A stretch of 64,000 nucleotides of DNA, from contig JARUPZ010000024.1 of assembly GCA_031213475.1 (NCBI GenBank), positions 5,984,038 through 6,048,037 of the forward strand, given 5' to 3'. The stretch is from Nereocystis luetkeana. Lineage: Eukaryota; Sar; Phaeophyceae; Laminariales; Laminariaceae. Below, piece by piece: positions 10,860 through 18,893 of the stretch. The stretch's first letter is position 1; every line of letters starts with the position of its first letter. The translations under genes and the position numbers were made by a program. Under the pieces are notes generated by a model. It saw only the letters and a program-made list of their open reading frames with translations. It was not told where the DNA came from and made no database searches.

Positions 10860-12120
10860 GTCACTGAGAGTGGTCTACAGTAGTATTAATTGGTGTTGTC
10901 TGTTACAGTAGTCATAGAGCTGGGTTTTGGGGAGGGCTGGCGTAAGCGATCTCCCTGTGGCTGTTGGTTGTCTCTACTATGTAGACCCTATTATTCGGGT
11001 ACGAAGCAAGAGACAAAAAGAGAGTCGCGAAAGCTTGCGATACAACGCATCAAATAAATCAGCACATGCGCTGCTGGGCCTGGCGCGCCTAACCGTCGTG
11101 ACCATGCCGCGAGGATGAGACAAAAAAAACATGCAACAGAGGCCGAGGAAGGGGCATTTAACTCGAGCGTTCCCTCGGCGCTCAGTCGTCTTTTGTTCGA
11201 ACAACCTTTCGCAAGACGTATACACAATTTCCGCGCGGCGTACGTCACGCTCTATATATAAACCGGGCGAAGAAGCGATTCCTAAGTATTGTACAAAACC
11301 ATGTACATGATATTTTGTAGAGGTCTCTATACGTCCCCGCCGTGCACAAGGTCTTGCTTACGAAAAAAAGTACGCTTATCACGAGTACCAATACAGCGCT
11401 GTAAAGTGTATCGTGTTTTTTTGTTGTGGTGTCTTGGAACCTCTACGTAGGCCGCACCGACTGTTTTTGCCTCTGTTTTTTTTTTGTCGCAGAGGGGCAA
11501 ACCTGTACGGGGGGGATCGGGTGTGAACACCATGTGGGGTGTGGTGCACGCGTGGCAACACAAAACACGATGGGGGGATCGATGCCAATGGGGAGGAAAG
11601 CGCTGGGGGGGCTGATGGGGTTTTGACAGGGGCGCCGCCGAGCAGATACAGCGGGTACTGAGGCTTGGATGTGTGAGCGGGTTGGTGGCGTGAACGGTTG
11701 TTCGTGGGCGATATTTTTCAGAATAGCCGAGGCAAAAGCATGTGCCAGGGACTATCCAGAGGGGGTGATTGCGCGCAGTGAGCAGCAGAGTCAAGCATAC
11801 GTCAACTTGTAGACTCGGTACTACAGTATATGCATATTGCTGCACTTTATACAGCCCGCGATCGAAAGGTGAGCTTGCTGATCACGACCGCAACAAGCCC
11901 CTGCACCGGGGTCCGTCGAAAACGTCGTGGAAAGGCTGGGCGTTCCCCCACCGTCGGAGGATGAGACAATGGTCAGCAGAAAAACAAAAATGGCTCCCCA
12001 AAAAAGTCAGCAAACGTGTATACATACGCACGCAATGTAAGCGGTAGCTTGCTACGGGTCTACCACCACCGTGTGTACCAAGGCGTACGTTTAACCTCCA
12101 TAAAACGCAGCTGCGTGTCA
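10860..12120. other. Stretch without a supported gene
   Basis: Contains a few frames of 60-170 codons, such as minus 11845-11327 (begins with a hydrophobic stretch and becomes Pro/His-rich) and minus 11225-10977. Neither shows a motif I recognise. Some could be exons of the minus-strand gene(s) marked by exon candidates at 10.2 and 13.0 kb, but there is no firm support. Confidence 0.3.
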
Positions 12121-12123
12121 AGC

Positions 12124-12222
12124 TACAAAGGCAACCACCCGAAGTGGCCCTAGCGCCTCGCCAAAGAACTCGGACAGCCACACCAAGCAGTCCACTGCTG
12201 TGTTGATTTTGTGAGCCCTGAG
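12124..12222 (-). CDS. Possible terminal exon, function unknown
   Basis: Minus strand after an acceptor-like CTCTCAG near 12223. The frame reads KINTAVDCLVWLSEFF, then GEALGPLRVVAFVA and a stop. The composition looks protein-like and the acceptor is plausible, but no family was recognised and no partner exon could be tied to it. It lies between two other minus-strand exon candidates. It could equally be chance. Confidence 0.2.
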
Positions 12223-12283
12223 AGCCCGCCTCATCCGAGCCCACATCAAACAGCATCCGCTACATCCCCCCCCCCCCCCCCCT

Positions 12284-12545
12284 CTGCCAAGAGGCCACAC
12301 CAGAAAATAAGTCAATTCATTGACGCTGTCATCCATATGCAAGAAAGTCTGCCTAAAAAGCGGTTCTTAGTAGGATGCAGCTCATCCTTCATGCGACTCG
12401 CTCAACTTCTCACGGTAGCGCTTCGCGCTTGGTGCAAGCAATGTCTGCCTGGTCGGTGAAAACCCGACGTGCTTCGTCCCGGCATTGTAGGGATGCGAGG
12501 GTCTATGGTCATACGACTACGGCCATTGCATGATGATGAGTATAC
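12284..12545 (+). mobile_element. Poly(C) retroposon family 2, near full-length copy
   Basis: About 262 bp on the plus strand, with a C-run of about 18 at its 5' side (12265-12283) and a short C5 at its 3' side. Internal landmarks: GTCATCCATATGCAAG, CGGTTCTTAGTAGGATGCAG, CGCTTCGCGCTTGGTGCAAG, TGCCTGGTCGGTGAAAACCC, TATGGTCATACGACTACGGC, and the terminal ATGAGTATACTCCCCC. It has no open frame and is probably non-autonomous. Confidence 0.8.
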
Positions 12546-12945
12546 TCCCCCACTCACACACAATGCGACTCTGAATCTTAGGTTAGCGAACCGGCTGTCC
12601 TTACCGATATTTAAAACAATCGGTGATGCGATAATCGGGTGGCGAAGCCGATATATCGGGCGAGCGCAAAAAAAAAACTGGCCATTTGGCTTCAGTTCAC
12701 TACACCATCCGTGCGAAGTCGAGTTTTTTTTTTTTCCATCGGCAAAAACATCGGTAAAAAGCATCGCCCCCTTTTTTTTCCGATTCCAACTCCAACTCCT
12801 ACTTAAATTGCTCCGATAATTTGGGAGAATCGGCTCCGACTCGCAACCTTAGCACTACATCTGCCTTCGATGTCCCCTGCGCCGCGAGAGAAAAATCACC
12901 CCCAACACCACGCTAAATAACAAGTCTTCTTGGTGTTGTTTTCAC

Positions 12946-13067
12946 CCCTCCCTTTCCTCGCCCTTCCTCTTGAGCCAGCCTTGCTTCGCCGCGTACCCGA
13001 ACATGTCGGTCACGGCGAGCCTTTCCTGTTTCGCGCACGACGCCGGTTCGTTTCGCGTTCGGGTCAG
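12946..13067 (-). CDS. Probable exon, possible start of a PH domain
   Basis: Minus-strand 122-bp exon preceded by a strong acceptor (pyrimidine tract CCTCTCCTCTCCCTCCAG) and ended by donor GGAGGG|GTGAAA. It encodes 40 codons plus 2 bases, including LAVTDMFGYAAKQGWLKRKG. The K-x-GWL-K-x-x-G pattern is typical of the first strand of PH domains. That is family knowledge applied to a short match. The following PH strands were not found, so the assignment is tentative. Same strand as the hydroxylase gene upstream and the permease-like exon downstream. Confidence 0.4.
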
Positions 13068-13361
13068 CTGGAGGGAGAGGAGAGGCGCGCAGCGACAGGT
13101 CAAGGTCTGCTCGTGACTGATACCTGGTACACCTTTTTCGTTTTGCTCGGCTGAAAAAGTTTCTGGCTGTTTTGTACATCCGGGCTCCTCGGCCGAATAG
13201 ACTGAAGAACAAGACGATGCCGTTACCGTTACAGCAGTTATTTTGCCGCCCCCCCCCCCCATAATACTCGTGATAATTATTACGATAGCACGATGGCAAT
13301 GTTGTTCGTGTTGCGATGTCATTTTTATTTTCTTTTCGAGGAAAATTTTATTTTATTTTTT

Positions 13362-13436
13362 CCTCGAAAAACAAAAAAAATGCTCGAAAAAAAAACACTT
13401 TTTTTTCTCGAAAAAACAAAACAAAAAAAAAAACAG
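13362..13436. repeat. Poly(A)/poly(T)-rich low-complexity tract
   Basis: Alternating TTTTTCTCGAAAAA-like blocks form short imperfect hairpins around CTCGAAAAA. No gene. Confidence 0.5.
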
Positions 13437-13483
13437 TTGAGTCTCACCACCTATTCGAGATTTTGGTCTGAATGGCGTATGGG

Positions 13484-13507
13484 GGGATTAGGGTCAGGGT
13501 TAGGGCC
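13484..13507. repeat. Interstitial telomere-like repeat
   Basis: GATTAGGGTCAGGGTTAGGG: three TTAGGG-like units in the plus orientation. A longer block occurs at 58.80-58.84 kb. Confidence 0.5.
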
Positions 13508-13784
13508 GCGCTGATCGGCTCCAGGGTTGAGGTCAGTCTCGTACATACTACTAATATAGTGTGCGTCACAACCATGTTGAAAGCAACCCTCGTTTATTTA
13601 TTTTGCCTGCTAAAGCACGAAGCTCCTCCAGCGAAGCCAAGAGCGCCTCAGAACAAAGCAGGTGTTCAACCCTACCCTGCACCCGTAGCACACGTCGGGT
13701 GCTCTTATAGTCCCTTTATCCTACCATCCCCATGTATCACCCCCTTGGTCCTGCTCTCCTCCCACAACAAGATAGTCGAAGCTC

Positions 13785-13927
13785 AAGATCCTCGGTCACT
13801 ATTAATAAGTAGTCTCTTCTCCACCCCTCCCATGTCACTGCGCACGGCGGTACGTGCCTTGCGCAATTTTATCGCGAGGGAGACTTGACTTCCTTCCGCA
13901 ATTGGTTACCCTCGTCGACTCGCGCTG
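13785..13927 (-). mobile_element. SINE family E, diverged partial copy
   Basis: In minus orientation it carries GCGAGTCGACGAGGG, CTCGCGATAAAATTG and AAGGCACGTACCG in the same order as the better copies at 57.1 and 59.9 kb. No head or poly(A) tail is preserved. Confidence 0.5.
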
Positions 13928-14033
13928 AACGGCTACATCCCCGGGCGCGGGAGGGGAGATCACAACCGGTGGCTCTCTGCTGCCGTCCCATCAAAATCAT
14001 TTTACTACTTGTTCTGCTACAACCAGTAGTATA

Positions 14034-14056
14034 TTTTACGGGGGACCATAGTTAAT
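14034..14056. mobile_element. MITE family A, single-end fragment
   Basis: TTTACGGGGGACCATAGTTA matches one TIR of family A. The rest of the element is missing. Confidence 0.6.
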
Positions 14057-14594
14057 ACCGGGTTGTTGTGCTGCTGGGGCTCCAGAAAAAACAGGGTGTC
14101 CATGAAATAGCTTGGCGTTATTACAGGGGGGGGCGAACCACAACTGATTGATTCTGTCACAATCCTGGTTTAGCCCCCCTAAAAATTGGCGCCCAATCGA
14201 AAAGTTATCGTCTCTTCACGCCTGCACGTAAAAAACACCTGTTTTTCACGTCCGAAAAAACGAAAATCGTTATTTTTTTCGTTTTTTTTCGGCTAATACA
14301 TAAAGCCGGATGAGATTCAGTCTACTGCTGTAGTTTGTAGTCCGATTCGTCTCGCACTCAGGGAGTGTCGATAATTTCCCTCGAAGCGAGTGGTAGGCTA
14401 CCCTCATAAATCTAGCAGGCCTACTGCAATTCAGGCAGCACTTCGCACCTTTTCCTGCTGCGATCAATTCCAAGCAGGCTGTCGCCTAAAAGAGGATGAG
14501 ACCCTGAAAGGGTTTTTAATCACGAACCGCGTATTGTATGTACACGTACCTAGTACACTCTGGTTTATTTTCGAGGGGTGTAAAAAAAACATAC

Positions 14595-14890
14595 TTGTGA
14601 ACCCTCACGGAGGCTTCGTGCTTGGCGCCTAAAGCCGAACCTCCTACTCGAGAACCCTACCCCTACCCACCATCCCTTATCCTGCGGCAGTGGTCAGTGC
14701 CATGATGCCGTGCTTGGGAAGGCTCTAGGTTAACTCGGCCGGCTTGGAACACAGGCTGATTCGGTCGGCCCGGGGTGTTGTGGCTGGGAAAGACTCCCTC
14801 CACGCGTCCTACTGTAGGTCGATTGAGCCCCGTATGACACAACACCCGTAGCCAATCAGACTGCCCTAACAGCTACCTTAGGGAGATTCA
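14595..14890. repeat. Dispersed repeat family D, copy 1
   Basis: About 295 bp shared with 42570-42912. Common landmarks: GCTTGGCGCCTAAAGCCGA, a CCCTACCCCTACCC block, CAGTGGTCAGTG, GGCTGGGAAAGACTCC, GATTGAGCC, and CTACCTTAGGGAGAT at the end. At one homologous position this copy has TACTGTA (near 14811) where the other has TACAGCAGTA plus a (TAG)n run. No coding capacity. It abuts a MITE A copy on the right. Confidence 0.7.
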
Positions 14891-15004
14891 CTATTACGGA
14901 GGGCCCTATTAAATAGGGACCTACGGTACTCACAAACACCTATATATTTATCGTTTTTTTTACTAACAAAATTTGGTCCTATATACTATGGCCCCCCGCA
15001 ACAC
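14891..15004. mobile_element. MITE family A copy 3
   Basis: Reverse-oriented copy with GTACTCACAAACACCTATATA in the centre. TIRs are diverged (GGAGGGCCC on the left, a CCCCCCGCAACAC right end). No CCWGG insertion. Confidence 0.8.
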
Positions 15005-15180
15005 TCGTTATCCCACTGGTGACAACACGAAGAAAAAACAAGAGCCAATAGCTGTGAGATCGAGGACACTCGTCGAAACTCTGCCATCTGTGCAAGCTGT
15101 GCGTCAAGCTTTGATCCGCGCGTACTGCTACAGCAACTGGGGCTTTGTACAACCTCACGAGGGACGTATTTATACCTAAG

Positions 15181-15189
15181 TACCAGGTA
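15181..15189. other. TACCAGGTA motif (example of a dispersed 9-mer)
   Basis: One of about 30 exact TACC(A/T)GGTA motifs. Starts I located: 7412, 13121, 15181, 17961, 17968, 23304, 30322, 31981, 34403, 35573, 36112, 40695, 42170, 51645, 52162, 52803, 53042, 53079, 53252, 54906, 57271, 57620, 58009, 58048, 58246, 58253, 58479, 59020, 61858, 63211. Hand counts may miss some. See the findings for interpretation as TA-insertion footprints. Confidence 0.85.
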
Positions 15190-15701
15190 TGGTATTATTT
15201 ATTGTTTCTCTTGCCACCCGACAATGTGCGGCATGATCTTCAACATTTGATCACTCACAACTTTCCCGAGAGAAGAAAACCTCGGAAAACAAAAAAGAAA
15301 CCCACGCACCTAAGTCTATACCTCCCTTCTGTGGCAACCTTCGGCTTATCTACTCCCTTTTGCTGCTGAGGGAAACAATATCAGAAGCTGTGGAACTCGG
15401 TTTACGTAGCCTCGGGCAGGCTATATCATGCTACAGCAGTGTAATATTATCACGGCTGAGATGTCGACCGACTATTTCTAAGGCTTTGACCTACGAGTAG
15501 GAAACAAACAGTGTGAACTTGACGGTTTGTGTGTGCTTCTTGTGACTTCATCTCGTGTGATACGTTTCGTGCTTCGTTCAAACTCCGCCAGTAGGGTAGG
15601 GAGGCCCATTCTAGTCCCTGGTATTTGTAGGCACTCAAGCGCATATGTACTGTAGATATTTTCGTAATCCCACTTATCCGTCCTTCTTTTCTCTCTCCCT
15701 C

Positions 15702-15817
15702 CTATTTACGGGGGGGGGGCATAGTAAATAGGACCAAATATTGTTAGAAAAAAATGGGAAAATATGTAGGTTTTTGCCTATACCGTAGGTCCTATTTACT
15801 ATCGTCCCCTGCATTAG
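15702..15817. mobile_element. MITE family A copy 4
   Basis: About 116 bp. The left TIR has an expanded G-run. The centre reads AAATATTGTTAGAAAAAAATG, with no insertion at the internal TA. A SINE family E copy begins immediately to the right. Confidence 0.85.
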
Positions 15818-15819
15818 GT

Positions 15820-16142
15820 TTAGTCGTAGCTCAGATCCGGGGTCACACAGCAACTAGGCTCTTTCCTCCTCCCTCCCTCCCTCCCTCCCTTCCTCCCTCC
15901 CTCCCTCCCACCCTCCCTCCCTCCCTCCCTTCCTGCCCCCCTCCCTCCCTCCCTTCCTCCCCCCCTCCCTCCCTCTCCTCCCTCCCTCCCTCCCTCCCTC
16001 CCTCCCTCCCTCCCTCCCTCCCTCCCTCCCTCCCTCCTTTCCTCCCTCCCTCCCCACTACGGTTTGTGCCTTGGGAAGGCATTATTATCGCGAGAAGAAG
16101 ACCTCAGCAATTTTTTTCCTCTCCTCGGCTCGCGCCTGATAC
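15820..16142 (-). mobile_element. SINE family E copy with internal CCCT expansion
   Basis: In minus orientation it shows CTCGCGATAATAATGCCTT, a GTAGTGGGGAGGG block and GTGTGACCCCGGATCTGAG as in the copies at 57.1 and 59.9 kb. The short purine stretch in those copies is here expanded into about 190 bp of GGGA repeat (plus-strand CCCT, 15866-16055). The SINE therefore seeded or received a microsatellite. Confidence 0.7.
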
Positions 16143-16149
16143 AGTACAT

Positions 16150-16248
16150 GGACTGCAGTCCCGTTCTGGTGACAAAACAACTCACAATTTGAGTGGTCTG
16201 TCCCCCAAAACGGGGCCGCATTTTTTTTTTTTGCCCTAAAAGGGTCAA
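16150..16248. mobile_element. MITE family B copy next to the hydroxylase exon
   Basis: Left arm GGACTGCAGTCCCGTT, spacer with CTCACAATTTGAGTGG, right arm GTCCCCCAAAACGGGGC, then a T-run of 12 and CCCTAAAAGGGTCAAG. The T-run interrupts the right arm relative to other copies. It ends about 20 bp from the last hydroxylase exon, so it lies in the downstream intron or 3' UTR. Confidence 0.75.
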
Positions 16249-16268
16249 GACTCGCAATTCTCCCTCAC

Positions 16269-16378
16269 CTCTTCGGCTAGCTCTGGGTGCCAGAGGTCGA
16301 ACAGAAGCAGCACCCGCTCTCCATCTGTCTTGTTCCACACCTCGTGCTCGTAGCAGTCGTCGAACACCACGCACTTGC
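16269..16378 (-). CDS. Hydroxylase exon 4 (catalytic C-terminal part)
   Basis: 110 bp: 2 bases completing a Gly codon, then 36 codons. It encodes KCVVFDDCYEHEVWN, then the KTDGERVLLLFDLWHPEL region. FDD-x-x-x-HEVWN holds the second Fe(II) ligand, and R-V-x-L-x-x-D carries the 2-oxoglutarate-binding Arg. The acceptor is (CCG)nCCAG|GC; the CCG repeat (plus 16379-16404) forms the 3' end of the intron. A consensus donor GAG|GTGAGG lies at 16268. Alternatively translation continues EVRENCES to a stop at about 16250, at the edge of a MITE B. Both are possible and only transcripts can decide. Confidence 0.85.
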
Positions 16379-16430
16379 CTGGCGGCGGCGGCGGCGGCGG
16401 CGGCGGAGTGTTTTTTTTTTTTTGCGGACG
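16379..16430. repeat. (GCG)n and poly(T) tract at the exon 4 acceptor
   Basis: Nine GGC/GCG triplets followed by a T12 run on the plus strand. On the gene strand this is A-rich and then CCG-rich DNA directly before the AG acceptor, an unusual replacement for a normal pyrimidine tract. Confidence 0.7.
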
Positions 16431-16569
16431 CGGCGGCGCGCACATACATATGCATATACAGCAGTAGATGTACAGCGGGCAGGGGTTAAAAAAATGTGGC
16501 GTCAAGCGAGATAAGCACCGTATGTAACGACGAAAAAAACTATTAATACCAAAAGGTAAAATATACAGG

Positions 16570-16900
16570 GCTTTTCGCGGGTCAGGTCAAACCTCACGGG
16601 TCGGGTCGGGTTGGGTCGGGTCAGCTGACCCCACCCGACCCGTGAAGTTTTTGAGGCATGCTGACTTGACCCGACCCGACCCGACCCGCGAGATTTTGAA
16701 AGCCTCTTGACCCGACCCGACCCGACCCGTGAGATTTGAAAATCTCCTGACCCGACCCGACCCGACCCGCGAGATTTCCCGACCCGACCCGACCCGCCAC
16801 CTTCGGATTGACCCGTGAGACACAGGTTTCATTCGGGTCGGGTCACCTTGACCCGCGAGACCATTTGTCTTGACCCGAAGGTCCGACCCGCGGATCTGGC
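16570..16900. repeat. GGGTC/GACCC minisatellite block 1, partly inverted
   Basis: On the left, GGGTCGGGTCGGGTTGGGTC. At 16620 the strand switches to repeated (ACCCG)3-4 followed by CGTGAGATTTTGAAA and a CTCTTG joint, giving units of about 41 bp. The orientation switch makes a palindromic centre near GTCAGCTGACCCC. The same unit occurs at 17.10-17.40 and 8.0-8.1 kb. Confidence 0.8.
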
Positions 16901-17099
16901 CCGTGGGTCGGGACTTCCAAAACAATTTAATATTCATCTCAGTGCCTCGCAGTGATACATGACCTGGCTGTAGTGGGTATAGATAGATGCGGGCATGCGT
17001 ATACGAATTTGACGGCGTTTTATGTTTGAATATGATACCAAAGAAGTATTATTGAGATAGAGAGCGGGAAGTGATTCAAGTGCCGGATCCGCGAGCCGA

Positions 17100-17405
17100 A
17101 AGCGCGGGTCTGACCCGCGGGTCAATAGAAAACAACTCGCGGGTCATGCTGGCCCGACCCGCGAGTGACCCGCTTCTCGCGGGTCATGACCTGACCCGAC
17201 CCGTGAGATCTTCCATCACCTCTTGACCCGACCCGACCCGACCCGTGAGATTTGAAAAACTCTTGACCCGACCTGACCCGACCCACGAGTTTGGAAAACC
17301 TCTTGACCCAATCCGACCTGACCCGACCCGTGAGATTTTGAACACTTCCTGACCCGACCCGACCCGATCCGTGGCATTTTGAACACCACGTGACCCACGA
17401 AAAAC
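17100..17405. repeat. GACCC minisatellite block 2
   Basis: Repeated units of (GACCC)n-GTGAGATTTGAAAACTCTT, of about 40-57 bp, on the plus strand. Separated from block 1 by about 190 bp of A/T-richer unique DNA. Confidence 0.8.
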
Positions 17406-17535
17406 CCTAAAATTTTACTGGTGCCTGGTATGCAACAAAAAAGGGAAAACCTGCTGGCCTGCTATTTTGCTGGCGTCTTCTCCACACGGGGGCCGCGCAC
17501 GGACAAACACACAGGTACGATCGGCACCCACACCC

Positions 17536-17600
17536 CTTTCGAGCACCGCAGTCCCGTTTCGGCATGCAAACCATTTACATTTACTGTAGAAATTTGAGGG
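17536..17600. mobile_element. MITE family B, left-end remnant
   Basis: CACCCCTTTCGAGCACCGCAG followed by TCCCGTTTCGG resembles the left arm. The right arm is lost. Confidence 0.4.
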
Positions 17601-18600
17601 GGGTTCGCCACAAGAGGGTGATGGCTAACCCCCTTTGTACATAGAACTGCACTGCCGTACCCTGCCGTACAAAAACAAGTGTTTTCAGTCAAACTTGAAA
17701 AAAGTTGTTCATTCGACCACGAAAAACGGGTTGTGCAGAGTCTTGAGACGGGGTTCGGGGGGGGGGGGGGGAACAACTCTCGGGTTTGCAGAGGGGCGAA
17801 AAATTGAGGGGGTAAAAAAAAACGTTGACGGAGTGTGTATCATACACGCAACGGCTAACCCGTGATTGAGGGAGGAGAGGGGGGGGGGGGAAGGGGGCGT
17901 ACTCAGTTATTGCTTGCCTTAGTCGGGGAGAGGGGATGCGTAACAAATTGGTGTCCGAGTTACCAGGTACCAGGTACAACACAAGGAGGCGTTTGGCACG
18001 GGGGGGACAACAACATCATCGTATTATACCCGTACCGCCGAAACCATGGTTGATATCTCACCGAAAAGTCATGGTTGATTCAGGCGCCATCGAGGGGTTC
18101 CAAAAGGGGGACGTACAAGCCACCCGGGTAACCGAACGCCGCGCTGCCACCTAATCTTGTCGCTCTCGCACATATCGACGTAGCGGCTACCTCTACGGCT
18201 CCCGACAGCACTTAGAAATACACCCCCTTTTGAAAGGGGGGACAACACGCTTCATATTTTAGGCTTTTACAGTCGGAGACTTTCAGTTTATGTACGTACA
18301 GCAGCGCAATTCCAAGAGGGGAAGAGAAAGTGAGTACTCTCTACGGCGAAAGGGGCCGACGGAAACCATTTTCAAGGGTCGAGTGCGGCACGAAAGCCCT
18401 TTTGAAAAAACAAAACAAAAAAAAACACCCGTTTTAAAAAAACACCAAAATTATCAAAAAAGCGCAACGTAGGACTTGGAAGGACACACCCTTTCTTTAC
18501 CTCACGCTAAACACCAGGTAGGAATCTTGAAAGCCTTGAGCCCAAAAACAAGACTTTGCCATCAACCCCTTTAGCACTGCGCTCCCATGGGGCGGGGGCG
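17601..18600. other. Intronic DNA of the hydroxylase gene, no other feature supported
   Basis: Contains G-runs at 17756-17773 and 17879-17890, a double TACCAGGTACCAGGTA at 17961-17976, and A-rich runs near 18400-18460. No coding signal recognised. Confidence 0.4.
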
Positions 18601-18602
18601 AA

Positions 18603-18668
18603 GCATTCAGATTCTAAGCAGCTTGTCCCCAACACGGGACTGACTGCAGTCCTAAAGGTGCTAATGGC
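18603..18668. mobile_element. MITE family B, right-half remnant
   Basis: AGATTCTAAGCAGCTTGTCC, then an ACACGGGACTG block and CAGTCCTAAAGGTG, match the right arm with changes. The left arm is absent. Confidence 0.5.
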
Positions 18669-18759
18669 GTACTTAATAATGGCCTGCACTCGGGCCGCGA
18701 GGCGTCCAACAATAGAGGGGTAGATAGCACTTTTAGGCCGATTTTTGTTTTTGGCCGAC

Positions 18760-18773
18760 GGGGGGGGGGGGGG
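18760..18773. repeat. Poly(G) tract (3' junction of family 2 copy)
   Basis: G14 on the plus strand, that is the poly(C) tail of the minus-strand family 2 copy at 18774-18878. Confidence 0.9.
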
Positions 18774-18878
18774 TACTCGATAGGAGAGATGTACTCGTTC
18801 TCATGCATGGCCGTAGTCGTATGACCATAGACCCTCGCATCCCTACAATGCCGGGACGGAGCATGTCGGGTTTTCACC
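18774..18878 (-). mobile_element. Poly(C) retroposon family 2, 5'-truncated copy
   Basis: About 105 bp from GGTGAAAACCCGACATGCTC to the terminal CGAGTAC and poly(C). G-runs flank it on both sides (18760-18773 and 18879-18893). On the minus strand it follows directly after the family 1 LINE, separated only by the C-run, so the two are arranged head-to-tail. Confidence 0.85.
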
Positions 18879-18893
18879 GGGGGGGGGGGGGGG

